A DNA stretch of 8,470 bases from the NCBI GenBank assembly GCA_937919015.1, contig CALFPN010000046.1:1-8470 (forward strand), given 5' to 3'. The notes beneath the pieces were generated by a model. It saw only the letters and a list, made by a program, of their open reading frames with translations. It searched no databases and was not told where the DNA came from. The translations under genes and the position numbers were made by a program. Below are positions 1 to 6,707 of this stretch, one piece after another. Numbering within the stretch: the first letter of the stretch is position 1; each line of letters begins with the position of its first letter. The DNA comes from an uncultured Clostridia bacterium (GTDB lineage Bacteria > Bacillota > Clostridia > Lachnospirales > Anaerotignaceae).

Positions 1-1
1 G

Positions 2-151
2 CTTAGGGAGTCACTCCCTAAGAACCCCGTTGCGGCAAAGCCGTTGGCTAGGGGCAAAGCCCCCAATGGATACGAAAACGCATGTACATGCGTTTTCTAT
101 ATAGGGGTCTGGGGTATAATACCCCAGCGGGGAAGTGGGGTGGCACCCCGC
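2..151. repeat. Cluster of perfect short palindromes (intergenic mosaic)
   Basis: No gene is visible in the first 157 bases, which consist almost entirely of adjacent inverted repeats. At 2-22, a 10-base arm CTTAGGGAGT meets its exact complement around one central base. CGGC-AAA-GCCG lies at 33-43 and GGGGC-AAA-GCCCC at 51-63. A perfect 24-bp palindrome sits at 74-97 (half-site GAAAACGCATGT). A perfect 19-bp one lies at 109-127 (CTGGGGTAT-A-ATACCCCAG). GCGGGG/CCCCGC arms lie at 127-132 and 146-151, competing with GGGGTG-G-CACCCC at 137-149. Four runs of four G also occur at 104-107, 111-114, 129-132 and 137-140. The pattern resembles dispersed palindromic intergenic elements, but copy number in the genome cannot be seen from here, and no terminal repeat or transposase was found. 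Confidence 0.7.
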
Positions 152-157
152 GGTCTT

Positions 158-194
158 AAAAAAGAAATCCCGAAGGAATTTTCCTTCGGGATTT
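158..194 (-). terminator. Rho-independent terminator of ileS, probably bidirectional
   Basis: A 14-bp perfect stem (165-178 with 181-194, core ATCCCGAAGGAA) has a 2-base nominal loop. On the minus strand it is followed by six U residues (plus-strand A run 158-163), 16 bases beyond the ileS stop codon. On the plus strand the stem ends in a run of five T (192-196), so it could also stop transcription arriving from the left. Confidence 0.9.
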
Positions 195-209
195 TTGTAT
201 TTCGGTTCA

Positions 210-3200
210 TTATACTCTAGCTACGCCCAGAGTTACTTTTTCACCGTTGATGTTCCATTCTTTGGACAGTTCGCCGCCTACGCCGGCAACCACTTCATCT
301 GCCAGAACGTCTGCTTTGATGTCGTTTGCAGCCAGGATTTCAGCGATCTTCGCATTGCCGTCGTGGTAAACTTTGATGCGGTCTGTTACGTTGAAGTCAG
401 CTTCTTTACGCATGGTCTGAACTTTGGATACGATTTCACGAACGAAACCTTCTTCTACCAGTGCATCTGTCAGGTTTGTATCCAGAACAACAGTCAGGTT
501 ATTATCGCCGGAGGATACGAAGCCGTCTTTTTCTGCTGTATCAACCAGAACATCGTCCATTTCCAGAACAACTTCTTCGCCTTCCAGAGTGAATACAGCC
601 TTGCCGTTTGCTTTCAGTTCAGCCATGAATGCGGAACCGTCCACTTCTTTCAGGTAAGCACCGATTGCAGGAACCAGTTTGCCGTATTTTTTACCCAGTG
701 TTCTCAGCTGAGGTTTGAATGTGTATGTTGTGAAGGCTTCTACGTCATCTGTGAAGGAAACTGCTTTTACGTTCAGTTCGTCTTTGATGATTTCCAGATA
801 TTCTTCAGGCAGAGATTCTTCTGCTTTTACATACATCATAGCCAGAGGCTGTCTGTTCTTCATACCGCTTGCGTTACGAGCAGCACGGCCTTCTACCACT
901 ACTTTCAGCAGGAAGTCCATGTTTGCTTCCAGGTTCACATCTACCCATTCTGCATGGTGTGCGGGCCAGTCGCACAGGTGAACGGATTCAGGTGCAGTTG
1001 CGTCTACTTTTTTGATCAGGTTGCCGTAGATTTCTTCGGAGATGAAAGGTGTGAAAGGCGCAGCCAGTTTCACAACTGTTTCCAGAACTGTGTACAGAGT
1101 CATGTAAGCATTTACTTTATCCTGTTCCATGCCTGCAGCCCAGAAACGTTCACGGCTTCTTCTTACATACCAGTTGGACAGATCATCCATGAAATCAGCC
1201 ATTGCACGAGCGGGTTCTGTCAGTTTGTAGCCAGCCAGAGCGTCATCTACGAATGTGTTCAGTGTTTCCAGCTTGGACAGGATCCATTTGTCCATGGGAG
1301 CCAGTTTATCGTATTCCAGTTTGTACTGTGTGGGATCGAATTTGTCGATGTTTGCATACAGGATATAGAATGCGTATGTGTTCCACAGGGTACCCATGAA
1401 TTTTCTCTGCAGTTCAGATACTGCGTCGTCGTAGTAACGAGAGGACAGCCAAGGAGCGGAGTTTGCATAGAAGAACCAGCGAACCGCGTCAGCACCCTGT
1501 TTGCCCAGTGCTTCGTTGGGGTTAACTACGTTACCGATGTGTTTGGACATCTTTCTGCCGTCTTTATCCTGAACGTGGCCCAGAACGATACAGTTCTTGA
1601 AGGGGGCACAGTCGAACAGCAGAGTGGAAACTGCCAGCAGTGTGTAGAACCAGCCGCGAGTCTGGTCGATCGCTTCGGAGATGAAGTCTGCAGGGAAGTT
1701 TTCGTCGAAAATTTCTTTGTTTTCAAAAGGATAGTGCCACTGTGCGAAAGGCATTGCACCACTGTCGAACCAGCAGTCGATTACTTCGGGAACACGAGTC
1801 ATCAGCTTGCCACACTGAGGGCATGTGATGTGAACCGCGTCGATGAAGGGTTTGTGCAGTTCGATTTCTTCGGGACAGTCGGGAGACATTTCTTTCAGTT
1901 CAGCGATGGAACCGATGGTGTGTCTGTGGCCGCATTCGCATTCCCAGATGGGCAGGGGAGTACCCCAGTATCTTTCACGGGACAGACCCCAGTCGATTAC
2001 GTTTTCCAGGAAGTTACCGAAACGGCCTTCTTTGATGTTGTCGGGATACCAGTTGATGGTTCTGTTGTTTGCAACCAGTCTGTCACGCAGTTTTGTCATT
2101 TCGATGAACCATGTGCTTCTTGCATAATACAGCAGAGGTGTGTCACATCTCCAGCAGAAAGGATAGTTATGTTCGAAGGGCAGAGCTGCGAACAGGGAAC
2201 CGTTTTCTTCCATATATTTCAGAACAACGGGGTCAGCGTCTTTCACGAACAGACCTTTGAAGGGGCCTGCCAGTTCGTTCAGGTGACCGGTTGTGTCTAC
2301 GTTCTGATAGAATGTTACGCCGTATTTTTTACATACACGGTAGTCATCTTCACCGTAAGCATACGCTGTGTGAACGATACCTGTACCGTCTGTCAGAGTT
2401 ACGTAATCATCGCATGTCATGAAGTAGCCTTTGAAGTCTTCGCCGTTGGGCTGGAAGTCGAACAGGGGTTCATACTTCATGTATTCCATGTCGCCGCCCT
2501 TCATGCGTTCTACAACTTCGTAGTTGCCTTCGCCCAGAACGGAATCCATCAGAGCTTCCGCCATGATGACATAATAATCCTGATATTTAGCTTTTGCATA
2601 TGTTTCTTTTGCGTTTACAGACAGGATTACGTTGGAAGGCAGTGTCCAAGGGGTGGTTGTCCAAGCCAGGAAGTATGTGTTATCCTGATCGGAAACTTTG
2701 AATTTTGCGATAGCGGATGTTTCTTTTACATCTTTATAACCCTGTGCCACTTCGTGGGAAGACAGTGCTGTACCACAGCGAGGGCAATAGGGAACTACTT
2801 TGTGGCCTTTGTAAAGCAGACCTTTATCCCAGATCTGTTTCAGTGCCCACCATTCGGATTCGATATATTCATTATGATATGTTACGTAAGGATCATCCAT
2901 ATCAGCCCAGAAGCCGACACGGTCAGAAACATTACGCCATTCTTTTTCGTATTTCCATACGGATTCTTTACATTTGGCAATGAAGGGTTCTACGCCATAT
3001 TTTTCGATCTGTTCTTTGCCGTCCAGACCCAGCTGTTTTTCCACTTCCAGTTCAACGGGCAGACCGTGTGTATCCCAGCCGGCTTTTCTCAGTACTTTGT
3101 AGCCTTTCATTGTTTTGTAACGAGGGATCAGGTCTTTGATGGCACGAGTCAGGATATGGCCGATGTGGGGCATACCATTGGCTGTGGGGGGGCCATCATA

Positions 3201-3329
3201 GAATGTGAATACGGGTGCGCCTTCTCTGGCTTTGATGCTTTTGCCAAAGATGTCGTTGTCTTTCCACCACTGTTCTACAACGAGTTCTCTTTCTACAAAG
3301 TTCATGTTATTGGGGACTTTGTCGTACAT
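210..3329 (-). CDS. ileS: Isoleucyl-tRNA synthetase (IleS2-like, 1039 aa)
   Basis: Cytoplasmic class Ia synthetase that charges tRNA-Ile with isoleucine using ATP and hydrolyses misformed Val-tRNA-Ile. Visible signatures are the HIGH motif at residues 55-58, GWDTHGLPVE at 84-93, the CP1 editing domain with its Thr-rich WTTTPWTLP (223-231) and GTGIVH...GEDD (315-329), and KMSKH at 593-597. An anticodon-binding helical domain follows at about 680-830, with a further C-terminal extension. Cysteine pairs at 182/185, 392/395, 464/466 and 503/506 are likely metal ligands in the CP1 region. The sequence style (YCPRCGTALSSHE, WADMDDPYVTYHNEYIESEWW) and 1039-aa length fit the eukaryote-like IleS2 branch better than the E. 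coli-like IleS1 branch. The start is supported by AAGGAGG spaced about 6 bases upstream. A T-box leader precedes it. One oddity is HTAY where the editing motif normally reads HTAP (residues 320-323). Confidence 0.97.
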   Translation of the reverse strand: MYDKVPNNMNFVERELVVEQWWKDNDIFGKSIKAREGAPVFTFYDGPPTANGMPHIGHILTRAIKDLIPRYKTMKGYKVLRKAGWDTHGLPVELEVEKQLGLDGKEQIEKYGVEPFIAKCKESVWKYEKEWRNVSDRVGFWADMDDPYVTYHNEYIESEWWALKQIWDKGLLYKGHKVVPYCPRCGTALSSHEVAQGYKDVKETSAIAKFKVSDQDNTYFLAWTTTPWTLPSNVILSVNAKETYAKAKYQDYYVIMAEALMDSVLGEGNYEVVERMKGGDMEYMKYEPLFDFQPNGEDFKGYFMTCDDYVTLTDGTGIVHTAYAYGEDDYRVCKKYGVTFYQNVDTTGHLNELAGPFKGLFVKDADPVVLKYMEENGSLFAALPFEHNYPFCWRCDTPLLYYARSTWFIEMTKLRDRLVANNRTINWYPDNIKEGRFGNFLENVIDWGLSRERYWGTPLPIWECECGHRHTIGSIAELKEMSPDCPEEIELHKPFIDAVHITCPQCGKLMTRVPEVIDCWFDSGAMPFAQWHYPFENKEIFDENFPADFISEAIDQTRGWFYTLLAVSTLLFDCAPFKNCIVLGHVQDKDGRKMSKHIGNVVNPNEALGKQGADAVRWFFYANSAPWLSSRYYDDAVSELQRKFMGTLWNTYAFYILYANIDKFDPTQYKLEYDKLAPMDKWILSKLETLNTFVDDALAGYKLTEPARAMADFMDDLSNWYVRRSRERFWAAGMEQDKVNAYMTLYTVLETVVKLAAPFTPFISEEIYGNLIKKVDATAPESVHLCDWPAHHAEWVDVNLEANMDFLLKVVVEGRAARNASGMKNRQPLAMMYVKAEESLPEEYLEIIKDELNVKAVSFTDDVEAFTTYTFKPQLRTLGKKYGKLVPAIGAYLKEVDGSAFMAELKANGKAVFTLEGEEVVLEMDDVLVDTAEKDGFVSSGDNNLTVVLDTNLTDALVEEGFVREIVSKVQTMRKEADFNVTDRIKVYHDGNAKIAEILAANDIKADVLADEVVAGVGGELSKEWNINGEKVTLGVARV

Positions 3330-3427
3330 GTAAATTCCTCCTTAAAGTTATGATTTTATATTCCTTGGTGCATTTTTTTGTTTTCTCTTTTGTAAGATGA
3401 TCGGATGGTGCGGGGTTTTCGCTTTTT

Positions 3428-3469
3428 TATAATAATAAAAGCCCTCACGTCCTACAGGACGAGAGGGCT
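3428..3469 (-). terminator. T-box regulated terminator (attenuator) before ileS
   Basis: On the minus strand AGCCCTC-T-CGTCC pairs with GGACG-T-GAGGGCT around a TGTA loop (stem 3440-3469), followed by a U-rich tail TTTTATTATTAT. It sits directly after the T-box sequence, and its 5' arm overlaps the bases used in the alternative antiterminator, as expected for tRNA-dependent readthrough into ileS. Confidence 0.92.
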
Positions 3470-3705
3470 CGCGGTACCACCTGATTTGACGGCAAAATAT
3501 GCCATCCAACTCAACACATCACCATCATGATGCTTTCCCTTAACGCGGGCCACGGCAGAGTCTACTGAGGTTTTCCGTTCGGTCTGCCACTCCGGAGTGA
3601 TATTCTGCATCTTCCCTGACGCCGGGCTCTCACCAGTTCCCGGCTCTCTGGGGTCAGTCTGAGGATACATACTGTCTCCATCACAGTGTTTCGATATATA
3701 ATTAC
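3437..3705 (-). promoter_or_regulatory. T-box leader, tRNA-Ile responsive, controlling ileS
   Basis: This is the untranslated leader of ileS, which binds uncharged tRNA and then switches from terminator to antiterminator. On the minus strand, in order, it shows GATGGAGACAGTA near the start and the distal Stem I signature CAGAGAG...GGTGAGAGCC (3621-3650). The specifier region GAATATCACTCCGGAG follows, with AUC (Ile) at 3599-3601. Then come the linker GCGTTAAGGG and the canonical T-box AGGTGGTACCGCG at 3470-3482, ending in the attenuator hairpin. The TGGT of the T-box is the part that would pair with the tRNA acceptor end. A 72-codon open frame over 3452-3670 is an artefact of this RNA. The specifier matches the downstream gene, so regulation by uncharged tRNA-Ile is a firm inference. 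Confidence 0.95.
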
Positions 3706-3711
3706 CAGACC

Positions 3712-3740
3712 ATTATAGCTTTAGAAAAATGCCTTGTAAA
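3712..3740 (-). promoter_or_regulatory. Sigma-A promoter of ileS
   Basis: On the minus strand TTTACA (3735-3740) and a perfect TATAAT (3712-3717) are separated by exactly 17 bases. The predicted transcript start, about 3705, falls just upstream of the first recognisable T-box leader bases. Confidence 0.85.
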
Positions 3741-3847
3741 GCCTTTTTTTGTGAAAAATGAAAGTATGTTGTATACAGGGGATGACAGGGAAAATGTGAC
3801 AAGACAGATGTAAAATCTGCGGAAATAGGCGTAAACAGAGAAAGGAT

Positions 3848-3876
3848 TTGCTTTTTTGCAGCAATTTGTGTATAAT
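3848..3876 (+). promoter_or_regulatory. Sigma-A promoter of pncB
   Basis: A perfect TATAAT at 3871-3876 has a weak -35 TTGCTT at 3848-3853, 17 bases away. The predicted start near 3883 leaves a leader of about 115 bases before the pncB start codon. It is divergent from the ileS promoter, about 110 bases away. The downstream stretch 3881-3910 is very AT-rich. Confidence 0.7.
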
Positions 3877-3920
3877 CAGCTTAATATATACTTTGTATTA
3901 TATATATTTTTGGCAAAACG

Positions 3921-3975
3921 ATGAAGAACATGACAGGAGATGCTTCATGAAAGTATACAAATAACAGCCTGTCAT
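3921..3975 (+). repeat. Interleaved inverted repeats in the pncB leader
   Basis: Two inverted repeats interlock. ATGAAG (3921-3926) pairs with CTTCAT (3943-3948). ATGACAGG (3930-3937) pairs with CCTGTCAT (3968-3975). The order A-B-A'-B' is the topology of an H-type pseudoknot if formed in RNA. Alternatively the B arms could be half-sites for a DNA-binding regulator, because ATGACAGG occurs a third time at 3782-3789. The region lies between the predicted pncB transcript start and its ribosome binding site, so either reading would place it in control of pncB. Confidence 0.5.
3947..3964 (+). other. Possible leader mini-ORF upstream of pncB
   Basis: A five-codon frame, MKVYK then TAA, has a good ribosome binding site AGGAGA (3935-3940) spaced six bases from its ATG. 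It overlaps the end of another tiny frame starting at 3921 (MKNMTGDAS, stop TGA at 3948-3950), which lacks a clear ribosome site. Part of the mini-ORF's ribosome site lies in one arm of the 8-bp inverted repeat. The frame is short enough to arise by chance, so translation is only a suggestion. Confidence 0.25.
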
Positions 3976-3998
3976 ACCCGAAAAAGGAGATTTTAAAA

Positions 3999-5456
3999 AT
4001 GAAAGGTAGAGACTTTGCACTGCTGACAGACTTATATGAGCTGACCATGATGCAGGGCTACTATGAAACAGGTGCACAGAACAGACAGGTCGTATTTGAT
4101 CTGTTCTACAGAAAGAACCCCAGCGGCAACGGGTATGCCATTGCAGCGGGTCTGCAGCAGGCCATCGAATATCTGGATGAACTGTGCTTTTCCGAAGAAG
4201 ACATCACATATCTGGAAAGTTTAAATATTTTTTCCGAAGGCTTCATCGGTTACCTGAAGGATTTCCGTTTTACAGGGGAAGTGTATGCGGTTCCAGAAGG
4301 AACAGTGGTATTCCCTCATGAACCCCTGATGCGTATTAAGGCACCCATTATCGAAGCACAGCTGATCGAAACAGCACTTTTGAATATCATCAACCATCAG
4401 AGCCTGATTGCCACAAAGGCTTCTCGCGTGGTGCATGCAGCCCAGGGCGACCCTGTTCTGGAATTTGGTCTGCGCCGTGCCCAGGGTCCCGATGCCGGTA
4501 CATTGGGTGCAAGAGCAGCGGTGATTGCGGGCTGTGCAGCTACAAGCAATGTGCTGACAGGCAAGCTGTATAACGTTCCCGTAAAAGGCACCCATGCCCA
4601 CAGCTGGGTTATGAGCTTCCCTGATGAACTGACAGCATTCCGCGCATATGCAAATCTGTTCCCCGATGCATGCATCCTGCTGGTGGACACATATAATACC
4701 CTGAAAAGCGGTGTGCCCCATGCCATTCAGGTGTTTGATGAAATGAAGGAAAAAGGCATCCTGCCCGAAAAAGGCTTCGGTATTCGTCTGGACAGCGGCG
4801 ATCTGGCATATCTGTCCAAACGTGCAAGACAGATGCTGGATGAAGCAGGCTATCCCAATGCGCTGATTTCCGCATCCAGTGATCTGGATGAAAACCTCAT
4901 TACCAGCCTGAAACTGCAGGGTTCCACCATCAGCCTGTGGGGGGTTGGTACAAAACTGATCACATCCGATGACTGTCCTGCTTTCGGCGGCGTTTACAAA
5001 CTGGCTGCAGAAGAAAACGAAAACGGCGATTTTGAACCCAAGATCAAGCTGTCCAATAACGTGGAAAAAGTGACAAACCCCGGGATCAAGAAAATCGTTC
5101 GTATCTATGATAAGGCAACAGGCAAGATCAAGGCTGACCTGCTGGCTCTGGAGGAAGAAGTGTTTACAGAAGATATGGATCTGCATATCTATGATACAAA
5201 TGCGAAATGGAAGAGCATGCAGCTGCCCGCCGGTACATTTAAGCTGAGAGAACTGCTGGTACCTGTATTCGTAGAGGGCAAGCTGGTTTATGAATGTCCC
5301 GAAACAATGGATATTCAGGCATACTGCAACAGGGAAAAGGATACCCTGTGGGAAGAACAGAAGCGTCTGAAAAACCCCGATATCGTTCCCGTTGACCTGT
5401 CCGATAAGCTGAGTGCCATGAAGCTGAAACTGATCGAAGCGGCAACAAAAATTTAA
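3999..5456 (+). CDS. pncB: Nicotinate phosphoribosyltransferase (485 aa)
   Basis: Cytoplasmic enzyme of the Preiss-Handler NAD salvage route. It converts nicotinate and PRPP to nicotinate mononucleotide, normally coupled to ATP hydrolysis (EC 6.3.4.21). Family landmarks are the N-terminal LLTDLYELTMMQGY (residues 8-21), EFGLRRAQGPDAG (155-167) and GTHAHSW (197-203), in which His201 is the likely phosphorylated catalytic histidine. These are followed by LLVDTYNTL (227-235), GIRLDSGDL (261-269), SSDLDE (293-298) and GVGTKL (315-320), which form the phosphoribosyl and base-binding barrel. The roughly 485-residue length is normal for the bacterial long form, and no truncation is seen. The start has AAGGAGA (3984-3990) eight bases upstream. 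It is a single-gene unit with its own promoter and a terminator just past the stop. The leader suggests regulation, but the effector is not shown by the sequence. Confidence 0.96.
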   Translation: MKGRDFALLTDLYELTMMQGYYETGAQNRQVVFDLFYRKNPSGNGYAIAAGLQQAIEYLDELCFSEEDITYLESLNIFSEGFIGYLKDFRFTGEVYAVPEGTVVFPHEPLMRIKAPIIEAQLIETALLNIINHQSLIATKASRVVHAAQGDPVLEFGLRRAQGPDAGTLGARAAVIAGCAATSNVLTGKLYNVPVKGTHAHSWVMSFPDELTAFRAYANLFPDACILLVDTYNTLKSGVPHAIQVFDEMKEKGILPEKGFGIRLDSGDLAYLSKRARQMLDEAGYPNALISASSDLDENLITSLKLQGSTISLWGVGTKLITSDDCPAFGGVYKLAAEENENGDFEPKIKLSNNVEKVTNPGIKKIVRIYDKATGKIKADLLALEEEVFTEDMDLHIYDTNAKWKSMQLPAGTFKLRELLVPVFVEGKLVYECPETMDIQAYCNREKDTLWEEQKRLKNPDIVPVDLSDKLSAMKLKLIEAATKI

Positions 5457-5469
5457 TTATGTAGAAACG

Positions 5470-5496
5470 GCCCTGACGAAAGTCAGGGCTTTCTTC
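5470..5496 (+). terminator. Terminator between convergent pncB and gpr
   Basis: GCCCTGAC (5470-5477) pairs with GTCAGGGC (5482-5489) around a GAAA tetraloop, followed by TTTCTTCCTC, 13 bases past the pncB stop. On the minus strand the tail is only CGTTTCTAC, so service to gpr, whose stop is 12 bases away, is possible but weaker. Confidence 0.85.
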
Positions 5497-5500
5497 CTCT

Positions 5501-6514
5501 TTACCATTTATATTTATTGATATCCTCCATGGTGACGCCGGGGTGGATGGCGATATTGACGGCATTGGCGATGATATTCGCCAGTCGGTCTACGACAGCA
5601 TCCACTTCCTTGGGTGTGACGAACATATTGCCCGTATAGGGGCCTAAAATATCGGCGATCATCTGATATTTTTCCTCCTGCTCCAGAGACTGCAGGGTTT
5701 GATAGAAGGCGGAGCCTTTTTCTGTCTGCTGCATCATTTCGCCTAAGATCCTATCCATGGTATCGTTGATCAAGGTGGCGGCATCGACCACTGTGGGTAC
5801 GCCGATGGCAATGACGGGGATGCCGAGACTTTTCTGATCCAGCAGCATCCGTCTGTTGCCCACCCCTGCACCGGGGGCAACGCCGGTATCGCTCATCTGA
5901 ATGGCAGCATTGATACGATTGGAACGGCGGGCGGCCAGTGCATCGATGGCGATGAGCAAAGAGGGCTGCAGTTTATCGATGATGCCTTTCAAAATTTCTC
6001 CTGTTTCAATGCCGGTGATGCCCATGACCCCGGGGCTGACAGCAGCAACGGGACGTACGGTTTCCTCTATTTCCTCCGGCAATGTGCCCTGCAGATGGCG
6101 GGTGACAAGGATTTTGGAGACAACCTTTGGCCCCAAGGCGTCAGGGGTGATATTCCAGTTGCCCAGCCCTGCTACCAGAATACAGTCTTCCTTTCCGAAT
6201 TTTGCAAGGGAACGGATATTTTCTGCCAAAATTTCAATGATTTTTTCGTGACATTCTACATCATTTTCCTTTAGCTTTTCTGACTCCAATGTGATATAAT
6301 CTCCTTTAGGCTTTCCCATGAGGCGGCTGCCTTCTTCGGAAAGAACGCGCACATGGGTCAGAAAGTAATCGGGATCTTCTTTGGTTTTTACCTCCACGCC
6401 TTCCAGTCGGTCGGCTTCCGCGGCGTTTTGCTGGGCCAGCTCTCTGGCTTCGATAGCCAGGTCCGTGCGGACAGAGAAGGAATTCGGAGTGTCATTTTGA
6501 TCAGATCGGTACAT
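5501..6514 (-). CDS. gpr: GPR germination endopeptidase (337 aa)
   Basis: Spore protease of peptidase family A25. It begins degradation of the small acid-soluble proteins that coat DNA in dormant spores, releasing amino acids on germination. Family signatures are GLGNWNITPDALGPKV (about residues 116-131) and AIDALAARRSNRI (189-201). Asp125 and Asp191 are 66 residues apart, the same spacing as the two catalytic Asp known in the Bacillus megaterium enzyme (127 and 193). The N-terminal SVRTDLAIEA (14-23) matches the self-processing site of the zymogen. Cleavage after Asp18 would remove an 18-residue prosegment. At 337 residues it is slightly shorter than the roughly 370 of Bacillus forms. The ribosome site GAAAGG (6525-6530) is weak. 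The gene is divergent from rpsT and convergent with pncB. Forespore (sigma-G) expression is expected from the family, but I could not identify a convincing promoter. Confidence 0.96.
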   Translation of the reverse strand: MYRSDQNDTPNSFSVRTDLAIEARELAQQNAAEADRLEGVEVKTKEDPDYFLTHVRVLSEEGSRLMGKPKGDYITLESEKLKENDVECHEKIIEILAENIRSLAKFGKEDCILVAGLGNWNITPDALGPKVVSKILVTRHLQGTLPEEIEETVRPVAAVSPGVMGITGIETGEILKGIIDKLQPSLLIAIDALAARRSNRINAAIQMSDTGVAPGAGVGNRRMLLDQKSLGIPVIAIGVPTVVDAATLINDTMDRILGEMMQQTEKGSAFYQTLQSLEQEEKYQMIADILGPYTGNMFVTPKEVDAVVDRLANIIANAVNIAIHPGVTMEDINKYKW

Positions 6515-6554
6515 TTTTTCACAGCCTTTCTATGTTTTGATTATTTTTTTTCGT

Positions 6555-6569
6555 ACTTTTGAAAAGTAT
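6555..6569. repeat. 15-bp palindromic repeat, copy 1 (upstream of rpsT -35)
   Basis: ACTTTTGAAAAGTAT, whose first 13 bases form a perfect palindrome around a central G. An identical copy lies at 6708-6722. This copy ends three bases before the rpsT -35 box, in the gpr/rpsT intergenic region. Confidence 0.75.
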
Positions 6570-6572
6570 TCA

Positions 6573-6601
6573 TTGACTTATTTGATTTCATAAGGTAGAA
6601 T
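6573..6601 (+). promoter_or_regulatory. Sigma-A promoter of rpsT
   Basis: TTGACT (6573-6578) and TAGAAT (6596-6601) have a 17-base spacer, each box one mismatch from consensus. The predicted start near 6608 gives an unusually long leader of about 160 bases for a small ribosomal protein gene. Confidence 0.85.
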
Positions 6602-6607
6602 ATATCT

Positions 6608-6700
6608 GTTGAGTTAACCAGAGGTGCTCGAGAGAGCGTAAAAAAAGACCTCAGCCGTGTCGGAGGGAGCAGCCCTCAAGGTGGTTAATGGTAAGTAGAA
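6608..6700 (+). promoter_or_regulatory. Candidate structured leader RNA of rpsT
   Basis: The first roughly 80 bases of the predicted rpsT transcript fold into a plausible multibranch structure. A closing helix pairs TTAACCA (6614-6620) with TGGTTAA (6682-6688). A second arm pairs GAGGT (6621-6625) with ACCTC (6648-6652) and is capped by GCTC-GAGA-GAGC (6626-6637), whose loop is a GNRA tetraloop. A third hairpin pairs GAGGG with CCCTC (6663-6677). ACCTC could instead pair four bases with the 6663-6667 arm, so two folds compete. It does not match the riboswitch classes I know from memory. Autoregulation by S20 is a natural hypothesis but is not shown. Confidence 0.5.
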
Positions 6701-6707
6701 AAAGGGA

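Noticed and set aside
1..157. CRISPR array or transposon end at the left edge
   Set aside because: The palindromes differ from one another, there are no equal spacers, and no transposase or target duplication is visible.
135..3353. 1072-codon open frame on the plus strand covering ileS
   Set aside because: It is the antisense of ileS. Its product is rich in Cys and Phe with no recognisable domain, and the opposite strand encodes an unambiguous synthetase with ribosome site, leader and promoter.
3452..3670. 72-codon minus-strand frame before ileS
   Set aside because: It lies wholly within the T-box RNA and includes the T-box itself and part of the attenuator stem, so the sequence constraint is explained by RNA.
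4221..5186. 321-codon frame on the minus strand within pncB
   Set aside because: Antisense shadow of a clearly recognised gene, with a low-complexity Cys/His/Gln-rich product and no domain.
6543..6572. Possible sigma-G promoter for gpr (TGAATA on the minus strand at 6567-6572)
   Set aside because: The -35-like box is reasonable for a forespore gene, but the sequence 17-18 bases downstream is only an A-rich run with no good CATnnTA-type -10 box, so the match could be chance.
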